Both the position numbers and the translations under genes were made by a program. Below the pieces are notes generated by a model that was given only the letters and a program-made list of their open reading frames with translations, had not been told where the DNA came from and did not search any database. Positions 43,367-57,500 of a stretch of DNA of 64,000 nt are shown piece after piece; the stretch's first letter is position 1, and the number at the start of each line of letters is the position of its first letter. The stretch covers positions 2,914,001-2,978,000 of the forward strand of contig NC_134825.1 of NCBI RefSeq assembly GCF_004210375.1, read 5' to 3'. Origin of the DNA: Tachypleus tridentatus (Eukaryota; Arthropoda; Merostomata; Xiphosura; Limulidae).

Positions 43367-45288
43367 TTAACTAAACTGAGCCACAACGTGAATAGTTAAA
43401 CTGATGGGTGTATGTTAACCTAGACCAACTTGGGTAATGTTATGTTTTCAACTTTTCTATAACTTTCAACACAATAGATGTAAAGAAAACTCATGCATAT
43501 AAAAGACTTGTCAAAATAACAATATACTTTCTGTATGGTTCATTCTGCTGTTGTAAGCACCATATTAACATGATCAATGAATATAAAATATGCTTCATAT
43601 GATCCTGATAGCCATGTGGTATCTCCTCTGGATAAGTGAACCAAACAAATGAATTTCACCAGATGTACGAGTGTGTAAACCTATATTACAGCAAGTGCTG
43701 TCCTACATCCTGTGTAAGTATAGGACATTTACAATAAAGAAATATTAAGTTTGGAATATTCACAACATTTATTTAGATTAACAACAAGTAGTACAATAAA
43801 CTCTTTATATAAAGAACAATTCTAAAATCCATTCACAAAAAGATTGTTTAATTGTAAGACTAGAACATAATTCTTAAAACTAACAAATATCCAGTATCTT
43901 ACTTAAATTATATACAGAACTTCTGTCTAAATTTTAAAACATTTGTTTTTACATAGCAACTACAGGATTTTTACATGACATTAAACAATAAGTTTTTCAA
44001 TAAATTATGAAATAAAAAATTCTTCAGTTTAGCTCCTTTAGTGTTTCAAAACATCTTCACTATTTTAATATAAATTTTTAAAAATCTAAGTTCTGTTAGT
44101 TTTCACCTCTGGCACCATTTTTAAATTCATTTCTGCATTACACTTAAAATTAAATTAAACCACTTTATATTGTAAGTGTGTTGTAAATTGGATTTTTACA
44201 TTATAATTCCTTTGTTTCAAAGGAAACCTTTAAAAAAATACCCATGGGCTGTTGAGAATCTCAACATAAGCTGGCAGTATACATCTATACTTAAACTATG
44301 CATGTTAGGCCTACTTTGTCTGGGAAACAGATATAAACTTTTGAACCCTTAACTGGTGCCACATCCACAAAATGTATGTGTAGTTAGTTGATACAAGTGA
44401 ATATAGTAGTTAGAGAGAGTTCAGTTTGCACTATACTACACCAACAGTTTTCCTCAATGTTCACGTAGCTGCTGATAGCATTGCCGTCTCTATGTGCTAT
44501 AGTCAATCAAACAATGGTTCCTGACTTAAATATTCTATAGTTAAAAAGACAGTCAACTTGTGTTTAGATCTGACTTTTATATTTTTAATTTTTTTCTAAA
44601 AATCATTAAATCTATCGGATACACTTTCACAATCCAGGCAGTTAAAACATATGTCCAAAGCCTTAATAAAATGACTATACTGGAGTTGCTCTATAACAAA
44701 GAACAGGAAAAGAAAGGATGTAAAATTATGCATATAAGAAAAATAATTATTTCATGGATTTCTGCAAAGAGATGAAATCTATACATATGTATTTCATTGC
44801 ACTGTAAATTGTTGATAGTGCAGAAAACAATATTCATATTTATGTGGATCTAGGGTTTATGCAAATGTGAAATTTTAAGATAATACAGTATTTCTATACT
44901 TCATATAATAATCACCTTATATGTGAACGATGTAGGCTATAACTGCATATAAATACTCTAATTTTTTATTTTAAAAAACAATCAAATATTTTAGTTTTAT
45001 GAAAGTACATGCTTTGAGGAAAGTTTAAACAATTTCATCAATTAGTTTACAACACAATGTGATGAGAAGGATTGTGTAGCCAGAGGTATGAAAGTTAAAC
45101 ATATGTTTTAACATGTTTAAAGAGTTGAAGCCTTATACAAATAAAATCAGTTCTTTACATCATCATGGTCATGATAAAACATAGCAGTCAGATAAATAAT
45201 TCTATAAAATTCAACAGTTGCTGTTTTATCACAGGGATAATGTACAACCAATTATTCAGATAAATACGAATTACATAATTATGTAGAA
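43367..45288. other. Convergent intergenic region between Nrg and PNPLA8
   Basis: About 1.9 kb, AT-rich, without a believable ORF or a recognisable repeat. It must contain the 3' UTR of PNPLA8 and may contain late poly(A) sites of Nrg. Confidence 0.5.
44965..44970 (-). promoter_or_regulatory. Candidate poly(A) signal of PNPLA8
   Basis: TTTATT on the + strand, AATAAA read on the - strand, about 320 bases past the PNPLA8 stop. Motif only; the region is AT-rich, so chance hits are likely. Confidence 0.3.
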
Positions 45289-45539
45289 CTAACATTTTAA
45301 ATCTCGTACAAGGTAGAGATAATCTCTCATTCTTAAAAGATAACCACGAGACTCGCTAAGAGAAGCAATGGCTTTGAGCACTTTATGTTCATTCCTCCTT
45401 ATGTACATCTGAGCATCTGTCTTTAGCTGCTCCAGTTTATTTGGTCTGTTCTCATCTAGAGTAACTGGTTCTGACAAGTAAGGGTTCAGTCGAAAGTAGC
45501 TGTTACCAGGAAGCAGGTCATTTAAAACTGTATGTGTTC
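45289..45539 (-). CDS. PNPLA8: PNPLA8 exon e: C-terminus and stop
   Basis: Acceptor TTTTGTTTCAG; phase 1 in. Encodes THTVLNDLLPGNSYFRLNP, LDENRPNKLEQLKTDAQMYI and the terminal helix ending LVRDLKC before TAG (45291-45289). The last exon of vertebrate PNPLA8 has the same layout but ends in SKL. Confidence 0.93.
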
Positions 45540-48500
45540 CTGAAACAAAATAACCAACTGTAATATAACACTAAAAAATGGTTAAATAAGGAGATAAAAT
45601 AGAATGAGAATGACGACAAGGACTACGATATTAATAAACTGATTCTTAACTTTAGTGGTCCATGTGTTTATTATCATTCAAGCAGCTGTTTCCTTTTATT
45701 TGGTAAATTCTTTTCCTTACCACAATGTGAAGGTATGATCCATTCTTTAATTAGTTACTTCTACTTCAGTAAGCAGGTTTTCCTGTATCCACAACCGAAG
45801 TAGTTAACAGACTAATGCAAATGGTTTCTTTGTAAGGACTATACATCAACAACAAACTGTTTTGTATCATGAAAGCCAAACTTCCCTCTACACACTATTT
45901 AAAATGTTTTACACAAGATGGCTTAGACACTGTGAATGTCCATCTCATAATTGGAAATTTATTTTTTCCAAAAGTAATTTCGAGAAAACAAAGATAAGTG
46001 AATGTAATTCAAAATAATAGAATATTTAATTAATATGAAACAAAACAGTTCACCACATTCAACAACAATTTATTTAATACATAATTGCAAGGACACCCGC
46101 AGAGAAAGCCGACTATTACTAATCCTCTTTCAGTGACCTAAACTATGCCGACTTTGGTACACACCACCACCACCACCATGTTAACAACTACATACATACA
46201 AATCAATCTTCTTTCACACCACATTTCCCTGGTAACACACTAAACAGCTATTCCAGTTCAATAAATAGAAAAATCACAACTACTTAACTCAAAATTAACA
46301 TTAAAAACTTAAATTACTTCCCTCAGACATGATCAAATACCAAATGTTCTCAAAAAAGGCTCCAATCTCCTACTACTACAACATCTCACAAATATCATGA
46401 ATCTCTGAGAACAGGTTATTACCCTGACACTTGAATAAAAAAGCCATTATCACCATGATTCCAAAGAAACAAACAAACAGGTCTAATCCTGACAACTTCT
46501 GTCCCATCAGTCTGTTGTCTTGGCAAACTGATGGAGAAAATAATTTCAAGTCACTTCCTTCATTTCTGTGAAATAAATAACATCCTACCTGAATCTCAAA
46601 ATGCTTCCAGGAAAAACAGACAAACAATAGATCAACTCACTGAATCAGTTTACAAAGCATTTAATAACTATCAGGTAACCATAGGTGAATTTTTAGATGT
46701 TAAAAAGCATTTGACAGTGTTTGGCATAATGCCTAATTTGAAAGTAAATCAAACTATTATCGAATGGATATCAAACTTCCTAACAGATAGAACAGCTCAA
46801 GTAAGAGTCAACAAAACTTTATAAAAATCTTTCAAAATAACTGCACGAGTGACCCAAGGATCCGTCCTATCGCCACTCCTTTACATTATTTTTGTTAGTG
46901 ATATACCTTTTTCTAGTCTGACGTACACTTAGAATTCACAATACGCAAACGATATTGCTATCTGGAGTATTTCTAGAAACTCTCTCATGGCCACGTCTCT
47001 TGTTCAGGAAACAAGTGGAGAGTGGTTTTAAATCCAACAAGAACACAAGCAATTGCTTTCTATACAAAATTAAAAAGGCACAGAAAAACTGGAAAAAAGA
47101 AAACATCTCACTCGGCAATACGCCTTCCAACATGAGCAAGCAAATCACAGAAAACATCTCACTCAGCAATACGCCTTCCAACATGAGCAAGCAAATCACA
47201 TTACTTGGCAGTACTTTCGAATCCAGATTAATATGGAGAAAGACCTGCTAACAACATACATTTATACATCAAAAAACGTATTTCACATTTGATGACCATA
47301 TCTTGCAAATGCTCAAACTGCTCACCAGAAACCATCATCCAAATATACAAGACTTACATCCATCTATTAATAGAATATGGATGTCAAGTCACATACAATA
47401 TGTCTAACAACACACTACAGAAGGTCTAAATACAACAAAATAATATATTAAGAGCAGCAAACCGACTACCAACACACCTGTCAACTATGTACACAAAATC
47501 AGTAACCGATCCACCCTTAGAAACAAGCTCACAGAAATGTCATACAAATATTACTTAAAAGCAGAACAAAGAAACGAACTAATTGCATCATTATGTAAAT
47601 TAACCAGCGCTCCTACAAAATACATATCCAACATATTTCAACAGTTACAAAACACTCAACAAAATACGTAATGATAAATAAGGTGAATATATGTTTATAT
47701 GCATTTCTTTTCAGATCTGGACACAGGACAGGTAAACTTTCAGTGCCTGTCCTGTGAAAGTGAGTTTTCTTGGAGCACTCCCGTTTTCCCCCCACATCCA
47801 AATCTCAGGCACTGGATCTTTAGATCCCAGCCTAGGCAATATTTGTCCTGCCCTGAAACTGAGCACACACTTCAGTTGTGGCCTAACCTATATAATGAAT
47901 GTGTATTAAACATTTCTATAAATACAACTTAAAATCGTTTTTTTGGTCTGCCACCAGCAAAAATACTACCGTTACACCATTCATTTATTCCAATCAAATT
48001 ATGATCATAATTCAAACTGCAATAGTCTGTATCCATTTATTATAATTAAAAACAATCTGTCACCTTACCCAATTCAACAGGTAATCCATAATCATTTGTA
48101 GAGCAGCAGGTTGCTAATATCACCAGTATATGTAAGTAATCTGTTGAGTATTCCTTCACCTATGTCTTTGATACAAATCTAAAAAAGTCCCAACAATGAA
48201 CCCTGAGGTACGTCACACATGGCATTAATTCAGTCTGACTGAATTACATTTATACCAACCCTGTGCTTTCTTCCTTACAATCAGTTTTCCATCCAATGAG
48301 CCACCCTATCTCTCACACCTACAGATACAATGCTTTCAACAAACCTTCTATATGGCACCTTGTCATATACTTTCTGTAAATCCACATCTATATCCTCTTC
48401 TATATAACCTCTTCAAAAATGTCTTAAGATTAGTAAGGTAAGATTTTCCTTTAATGAAATCAGACTGATTATCCATCAAAATTTAAATGTCATCTACCCC

Positions 48501-51500
48501 AGGCACCTAAATCAATTTTTTAAACTCCCCAGGTTTTCTACACAAGCTAATAATTAAACATTATATTCACTTTGTAAACTGTTCATGAATATTGACAAAA
48601 AGTAGAATAACCAGCTGTCATCGAATACGAGCCTTCCTTTATTATCCCTCAAATTATGTACATTTAATACTGTGGCTTCCAAATTGTATGTTGCAACAAG
48701 TTGCATGGGGTATTGCAAGTTTCACAGAACAATTACGCACATATTTATACAAATAAGTAAAACAAATTGATGTGATGTAAGTCAAGTGGGTTAGGGTGTC
48801 TTGAGTGAAAAACATTGTTGTAATGTATTATTATTCAATATGTACATTTTAAACCACCTTTCTCCACACACTATGAAGAGAGAAGGTTCACTTGAACAGT
48901 TGAAAACTAAAGCTTAAAAACAGCTTAAGAAAAGGTTGTCACAAAAATGTGTAGCAGAAAATGAGAAAGATGAAGTTAAACAGGTTAATTATGACTTGCT
49001 TACACAAAGTGTGAACATATCACTGATTATAAACAGAGGGAAGGAATGTTGTGTTGAATAGTGACATAACATGTAAGTCACTAGGTACTCCATGGTATCT
49101 TCACCTACATAAGATTGGGAAGTTGCTTTAGTGAAGAGAATGAAATATTAAAATAGTTTAAAGTACTGGAAGAAGTCAGAAATGAAACAGGTATAACATT
49201 CTAACCTTCTGTATTTGTTGCACTGTCCACAATCTTGACCACTTTCATTTTCAAACTAGATGAAGTTGGGGCATTATAATAGAATGGTATGTGACGACCA
49301 TTTCCAATAGAAATGATACACTGAATATTCTCCTGTGGCCAGAGTAACCTTGATTCATGTACAGCTACTGCAGTTGGGTTATTCATCATAAGACCTCCAT
49401 CCTGACCAATAAAGAAAAATGTATATTAATTAGGTGCTAGTTTGTCACATAAAACATGGATTAAGTATTTTATATAATAAAATCACATGGTTTCCACACC
49501 ATGTATAAAATGACATTCCATTTCCCATAGATCTATGCTTCTAATGTATCTTTAAGCCTGTATTATATATGAATTTATAAAACATTTGTGTTTTGCTTAG
49601 TAGGGACAAAATGGTTTGCTTAAATTGTATCTTGATCTCCAACCACTGATACTTTAGAACAAACACAACAAAATTCATTCTTGTATGATAAGGTTCAACA
49701 GCTGCAAACACCACATTTTCATTTTTAATACATGCACAGTCACAAAATGGATTATCTCTTTAATAATTACACTTGATGCCGAGCATGTTGGGTCACAAAA
49801 TGGAATATCCTTTAATAATCACACTTGATGCCAAGCATGTTGGGTCACAAAATGGAATATACTTTAATAATCACACTTGACACCGAGCATGTTCGGTCAC
49901 AAAATGAAATATCCTTTGATAATCACACTTGACACCGAGCATGTTCGGTCACGAAATGAAATATCCTTTAATAATTACACTTGATGCCGAGCATGTTTGG
50001 TCACAAAATAGAATTCCTTTAATAATCACACTTGTCCCCGAGCATGTTCGGTCACAAAATGGAATATCCTTTAATAATCACACTTGTTGCCGAGCATGTT
50101 CGGTCACGAAATGAAATATCCTTTAATAATTACACTTGATGCCGAGCATGTTCGGTCACAAAATAGAATTCCTTTAATAATCACACTTGTCCCCGAGCAT
50201 GTTCGGTCACAAAATGGAATATCCTTTAATAATCACACTTGTTGCCGAGCATGTTCGGTCACAAAATGGAATATCCTTTAATAATCACACTTGTTGCCGA
50301 GCACGTTTGGTCACAAAATGAAATATCCTTTGATAATTACACTTGACGCCGAGCATGTTCAGACACAAAATGGAATATTTCTTTGATAATTACAGTCATG
50401 TTGAGTACATTCAGTCACAAAATGGAATGTCTCTTTGATAATTACACTTACGTCGAGTATGTTCAGTCATAACACAATACACGGTACAAGCAGTGGTACT
50501 TTGGTAGAACTGAATAGAAGGAGTCACATGTTGTGGAAATATATCACACTCTTACTGGTGAAGGGTTGATGCATAAGACATACATTAGAATAATTCAATT
50601 CCAATGAAGGGGAGAAAGAAGGCTTGTGGCATGAATAAAACAATTTCTTCACATACACAGAGCAGCACTGAGTAAGAATAGCTATTTATGTGAAAGGAGG
50701 TAACATAATGTATTTGAAATGGCCACTACATCACATTTTCTAACTTATATTTTGGTGTCAAAAGAGTGAACAAGATCCTTTTATATTACACCATCTTACA
50801 GTGTTTTCAATCTCTTTACATGTAAAGTGTAACAAACCTGATGCAACATGTCATCTAGCTGGTATTCTTCAAAATAACCTGGAGCAGCAGCTGATGCTCG
50901 GACTGCCTGCCACATCTTGTGATTACACCCCCCTAAGTACTGCGAGGTGACACGGGCTGGAAGACCATAGTTGCGGAACACAAAGGCTTGAAGGGTAGGC
51001 TGATTCAAAACTGTTGACACCACACCAATCTGTTAAAAATAAACTTAGAAAGTTTAAAGTAGTTTTGGTTAAGCCTCACTCAGCAAATATTAATCTTGTA
51101 GAACTTTCCATCAATATTTTTCTTTCGCTATAACAGAAACATTCTTACTAACACATCCTTCAGGTTCTACACTATTTTAGTTAGAATATTATCCACTTTA
51201 TTTCTGTTCTTCACATTTATAATTTGGTTCTGCACTATACTGTAATATAATTATTTTAGGCCTATCAGATACAGTTGTAGAACACTCTATGTAATACGTC
51301 TTCCTCAACACTTCCCTACATTTGTCTGGTGAACAGTAGTAGCTACACTATACACAGGTCTTATGAATAGTGGGAACCACACTACACACAGGTCTTATGA
51401 ACAGTGGGAACTACACTATACGCAGGTCTTATGAACTGTGGGAACTACACCATACACTGGTCTTATGAACTGTGGGAACTACACCATACATTGGTCTTAT

Positions 51501-54500
51501 GAACTGTGGGAACTACACCATACACAGGTCTTATGAATAGTGGGAACTACACCATACACAGGTCTTATGAACAGTGGGAACTACACCATACACAGGTCTT
51601 ATGAACTGTGGGAACTACACCATACACTGGTCTTATGAACAGTGGGAACTACACCATACACAGGTCTTATGAACAGTGGGAACTACACCATACACAGGTC
51701 TTATGAACTGTGGGAACTACACCATACACAGGTCTTATCAATAGTGGGAACTACACTATACACAGGTCTTATGAACTGTGGGAACTACACCATACACAGG
51801 TCTTATGAACAGTAGTAGCTACACTATACACAGGTCTTATGAACAGTAGTAGCTACACTATACACAGGTCTTATGAACTGTGGGAACTACACCATACACT
51901 GGTCTTATGAACAGTAGTAGCTACACTATACACAGGTCTTATGAATAGTGGGAACTACACCATACACTGGTCTTATAAACAGTGGGAACTACACCATACA
52001 CTGGTCTTATGAACAGTGGGAACTACACCATACACTGGTCTTATGAACAGTGGGAACTACACTATACACAGGTCTTATGAACTGTGGGAACTACACCATA
52101 CACTGGTCTTATGAACAGTGGGAACTACACTATACACTGGTCTTATGAACAGTGGGAACTACACCATATACTGGTCTTATGAATAGTGTGAACTACGCCA
52201 TACACAGGTCTTATGAATAGTGGGAACTACACTATACACAGGTCTTATGAACAGTGGGAACTACACCATACACAGGTCTTATGAACTGTGGGAACTACAC
52301 CATACACTGGTCTTATGAACAGTGGGAACTACACTATACACAGGTCTTATGAACTGTGAGAACTACACCATACACTGGTCTTATGAACAGTGGGAACTAC
52401 ACCATAAACTGGTCTTATGAATAGTGGGAACTACACCATACACTGGTCTTATGAACAGTGGGAACTACACTATAAACTGGTCTTATGAACAGTGGGAACT
52501 ACACTATACACTGGTCTTATGAACAGTGGGAACTACACTATACACTGGTCTTATGAACAGTGGGAACTACACCATACACTGGTCTTATGAACAGTGTGAA
52601 CTACACCATACACAGGTCTTATGTATAGTGGGAACTACACTATACACAGGTCTTATGAACAGTGGGAACTACACCATACACAGGTCTTATGAACTGTGGG
52701 AACTACACCATACACTGGTCTTATGAACAGTGGGAACTACACTATACACAGGTCTTATGAACTGTGAGAACTACACCATACACTGGTCTTATGAATAGTG
52801 GGAACTCCACCATACACTGGTCTTATGAACAGTGGGAACTACACTATACACTGGTCTTATGAACAGTGGGAACTACACCATACACTGGTCTTATGAACAG
52901 TGGGAACTACACCATACACTGGTCTTATGAACAGTGGGAACTACACTATACACTGGTCTTATGAACAGTGGGAACTACACTATACACTGGTCTTATGAAC
53001 AGTGGGAACTACACCATACACTGGTCTTATGAACAGTGGAACTACACCATACACTGGTCTTATGAATAGTGGGAACTACACCATACACTGGTCTTATGAA
53101 TAGTGTGAACTACACCATACACTGGTCTTATGAACAGTGGGAACTACACCATACACTGGTCTTATGAACAGTGGGAACTACACCATACACTGATCTTATG
53201 AATAGTGGGAACTACACCATACACTGGTCTTATGAACAGTGGGAACTACACCATACACTGGTCTTACAAAGAGTGGGAACTACAGCATACACTTGGGATA
53301 AACACACACAGCTTAGCATTAGCTCAAGCACTTTCAACATTCAAGGTAAGGATACACAGTTCAGTAACAGGAAGGACCATGTGCAACTACCATTTGAGAT
53401 AAGCACAGAAATCTCGGCAATGGGGCCGTGTGCTATTACCATTGGGAATAAGTACAGAAGTCTCGGCAATGGGGCTGTGTGCTACTACCACTGGGGATAA
53501 GTACAGAAGTTTCAGCAATGGGGCCGTGTGCTACTACCATTCATCTCAGCAATGAGACCATGTGCAAGTACCATTTGAGATAAGCACAGAAATCTCAGCA
53601 ATGGGGTCGTGTGCTACTACCATTGGGGATAAGTACAGAAGTCTCAGCAATGGGGTCGTGTGCTACTACCATTGGGGATAAGTGCAGAAGTCTCAGCAAT
53701 GGGGCCATGTGCTACTACCATTGGGGATTAGTACAGAAGTCTCAGCAATGGGGCCATGTGCTACTACCATTGGGGATTAGTACAGAAGTCTCAGCAATGG
53801 GGCCATGTGCTACTACCATTGGGGATAAGTACAGAAGTCTCAGCAATGGGGCTGTGTGCTATTACCTTTCAGGGTAAACACATTCATCTCAGCAATGGGA
53901 CCACGCGCCACTACCATTCAAAACAAGCACATTCATCTCGGCAATGCGACCGTGCACCACTACCGTTCAGAAAAAGCACATTCATCTTGGCAATGAAACC
54001 ACGTGCCACTACCATTCAGGAAAAGCACATTCACCTCGGCAATAGAACCATGTGCTACTACTCTTCAGGTTAAGCACATTAATTTCAGCAATAAGACAAT
54101 GTGCTACTACCCTTCAGGATAAGCAGGTGCAACTGGGCAACAATTTCACAAGTCATTTTTTCCAGTGACTTATGTTGCAAATCTGGCTATTGTTAACATT
54201 TCCTGTGTTCCTGTGTACAACTTTAACTTATTACAAGCAACCGGATTCAATAAGTCTTACTTAAATTTTGTAGAAACCACAAAAAGTTTCCTGCTGAGAC
54301 ATGTACGAATCAACAAAAAATTACAGATTCCTGTTTAATGTGTGTCAGTTTATGAATGTGTACAATTTTTTACAGTAGGTGTCTGTGATTTGTTGGTGAT
54401 AAATTTTAACAATGAACAGGCAAAACGCAGTCCACTTGTTTTAAAATAATATATTAAAACCAGTCAAAGTATATACAAATGGTTATTACACTGTTGGTTA

Positions 54501-57500
54501 TCCCAGAGCTTTAAATAATTTTTTTTTTTCACTTTCCATGCAAACTCTTTCAGTTACTTTACAATACAAGTTCACAATATGTTGTATTCTTCCTACTCTG
54601 TTGTTACCATACAATCAGTGATAATTTCACTTATATTAAATAATTGATAACTTTAGTCGTATATGAAGCAATAAATGATTGTCTCTTTTTTTTTTGTCAA
54701 AATCCACACAGGCTGGTTAAATTACTTTAGAACATAATTTGACAAAACAGTTTATTCTTTATACTCTATTATTACAATACAGTCTGTAACAATTTCACTT
54801 TAAAATACAGTTAAGCTTATAATCATGTAATATATTTGAGACATGTAAATATGTGTAGCCTGACATCATGCACCAGAAAGTCCTTCTAAAACATGTACAA
54901 ACTAATAGGATAACCAGGTCTTGCTCAAGCATGTAAAAAACCAACAGGAATCACCAGACCTTGCTTAAACATATACAAACCAACAGGAATTAGCAGATCC
55001 TGCTTTAATGTGAGCACAGAATCCTGTATGAGCATTTATAAACTAAAGGGAATGCCAAGCTTTGTTATACATTTATAAATCAATAAGAAACACAGAACCT
55101 GTTTAGATTTATACAAACCAACAGAAACCAAAGAATCTCGTGCTGACATGTACAAACTAACAACAGTTGGCTTCTGCTTCATTGCATGCAAACCAATACA
55201 GACTGAGTCCAGGTTGAATATGAACAAAGTTTACACGTGAAGTTTTGTATCATAGACCATACCTTAGGATTTTCAGGGTCTCTTGCACTTTCTATCATAG
55301 TCCTTTCATTGAATATAGAGCTGTTAAAGAAAAAAAGAATTGAAAATTATTTATCCTCCTAGTTTATGAAAATTATTTTTTGTTTTACACATACTAACAG
55401 TAAAAGAATCTTCTTATGGTTGTAAGATACTAGAAAAGTTTGCTATACCTGAAAATCACGACTGTTCTAGTATTCTTTACATACTTATTTTTCATGAAAT
55501 GACTCAATTACTTCAGTTGTCAGGAATATCCAGGTATTCTTTTCTCAAACAATGTAATAGTTATATAATTTTCAGTCTTTATTAGTTGTACACAGGAAAA
55601 TTTATTTATTTTGCACACAATGTTTCACCAGGTTAACTTGACATCATCACTAGGTGGGATAGTAGGACTGAAAGTGACATTTAATTTAAAAAAGGGTCAC
55701 ATAAGAGACTATAACCAATAGTAATTAACAACCATATGACTAAGTAATTGCAACAAATATAGTAATTTATCAATGAAGTGTAAAATTTATGTATAAAAAT
55801 TTTTTAAACCTGAGTCTAAGTATGGAAAGTCATTATGTACACAAGAGAGAAAGGAACGATTATAAGAAATGTAAATAAACACCTCTGTAGTTGTTGAAAC
55901 TAGGGATGTTGTTTTTAATTAATAGACCAAAAGTGGCTATAATAGATGAAAACATACGCCAATACGCGTGTCTATAGGATATATATATATATATATTTCA
56001 GATTAGGAAAATGTTAACTTCTAAAACAATGATTCCTGCTCCAACTCTTAAAGAATGGAAAAAGAAGAGGAAAGCACCCAAGAATAAGCCAACAGAAGTT
56101 AATCATCCACAATAAAAAGTGTCAATGAAGACCCTCATAATACCAATGAATACAAGAGAGGCTGATGCTAAGTAAAAGAAAAGAGCAAGGAATAGGAAAT
56201 GTGAAAACAAGGGACTGAATGTAGAAAAGATGGGTCCAATGAGGGACTGAATGTAGGAAACATGGGTCCAATGAGGGATTGAATGTAGGAAACATGGGTC
56301 CAATGAGGGACTGAATGTAGGAAACATGGGTCCAATGAGGGACTGAATGTAGGAAACATGGGTCCAATGAGGGACTGAATGTAGGAAACATGGGTCCAAT
56401 GAGGGACTGAATGTAGGAAACATGGGTCCAATGAGGGACTGAATGCAGGAAACATGGGTCCAATGAGGGACTGAATGCAGGAAACATGGATCCAATGAGG
56501 GACTGAATGTAAGAAATATAGATCCAATGAGGGACTGAATGTAGGAAACATGGATACAATGAGGGACTGAATGTAGGAAACATGGATCCAATGAGGGACT
56601 GAATGTAGGAAACATGGATCCAATGAGGGACTGAATGTAGGAAACATGGATACAATGAGGGACTGAATGTAGGAAACATGGATCCAATGAGGGACTGAAT
56701 GTAGGAAACATGGATCCAATGAGGGACTGAATGTAGGAAACATGGATCCAATGAGGGACTGAATGTAAGAAACATGGATCCAATGAGGGACTGAATGTAG
56801 GAAACATGGATCCAATGAGGGACTGAATGTAGGAAAGATGGGTCCAATGAGGGACTGAATGTAGGAAAGATGGGTTCAATGAAGGACTGAATGTAGGAAA
56901 GATGGGTTCAATGAGGGACTGAATGTAGGAAAGATGGGTTCAATGAGGGACTGAATGTAGGAAAGATGGGTTCAATGAGGGACTGAATGTAGAGAAGATG
57001 GGTTCAATGAGGGACTGAATGTAGAGAAGATGGGTTCAATGAGGGACTGAATGTAGGGAAGATGGGTCCAAGGTGATGTATAAAAAGGTACGTAACTCAT
57101 CTACCATGACCAATAAAAAAGCAGGTGAAAAAGAGCATAGACAGGGCCAGAAGGAGAGAAAGGAAATCTGAAGAGAAGCAAGGAAGAAAACCAAGGCAGA
57201 AAAATGGAAAACAACTGCTGTAACAACAGGAGAAACAGTTTTGGAAATAGAAGACCAAGAAAATAAAAATCAAAGTTTTGTTAGCAATGCAAATCTCAAC
57301 AAACTGAACTCTTAAGTGAAATTTAAACACGTCTGATCATTATTATGCCAAAGAGAAAAAACTTCTATTGGTCATCAATATGTCATGAAGTATGGATTGC
57401 TGATGAAATAACTAACATATAACAATATTTATGGACAACAATAGATCTATTGATCCATCTCATTTGTCCCATCCTCTAAGCCATACAAAAATATGAAATA

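Noticed and set aside
51349-53285. Possible CRISPR array
   Set aside because: Units are contiguous with no unique spacers, and this is a eukaryotic intron; same for all other arrays.
56103-56879. Open frames of 215-258 codons in all - strand frames
   Set aside because: A 32-bp stop-free unit gives the same 32-residue cycle in all three frames; not coding.
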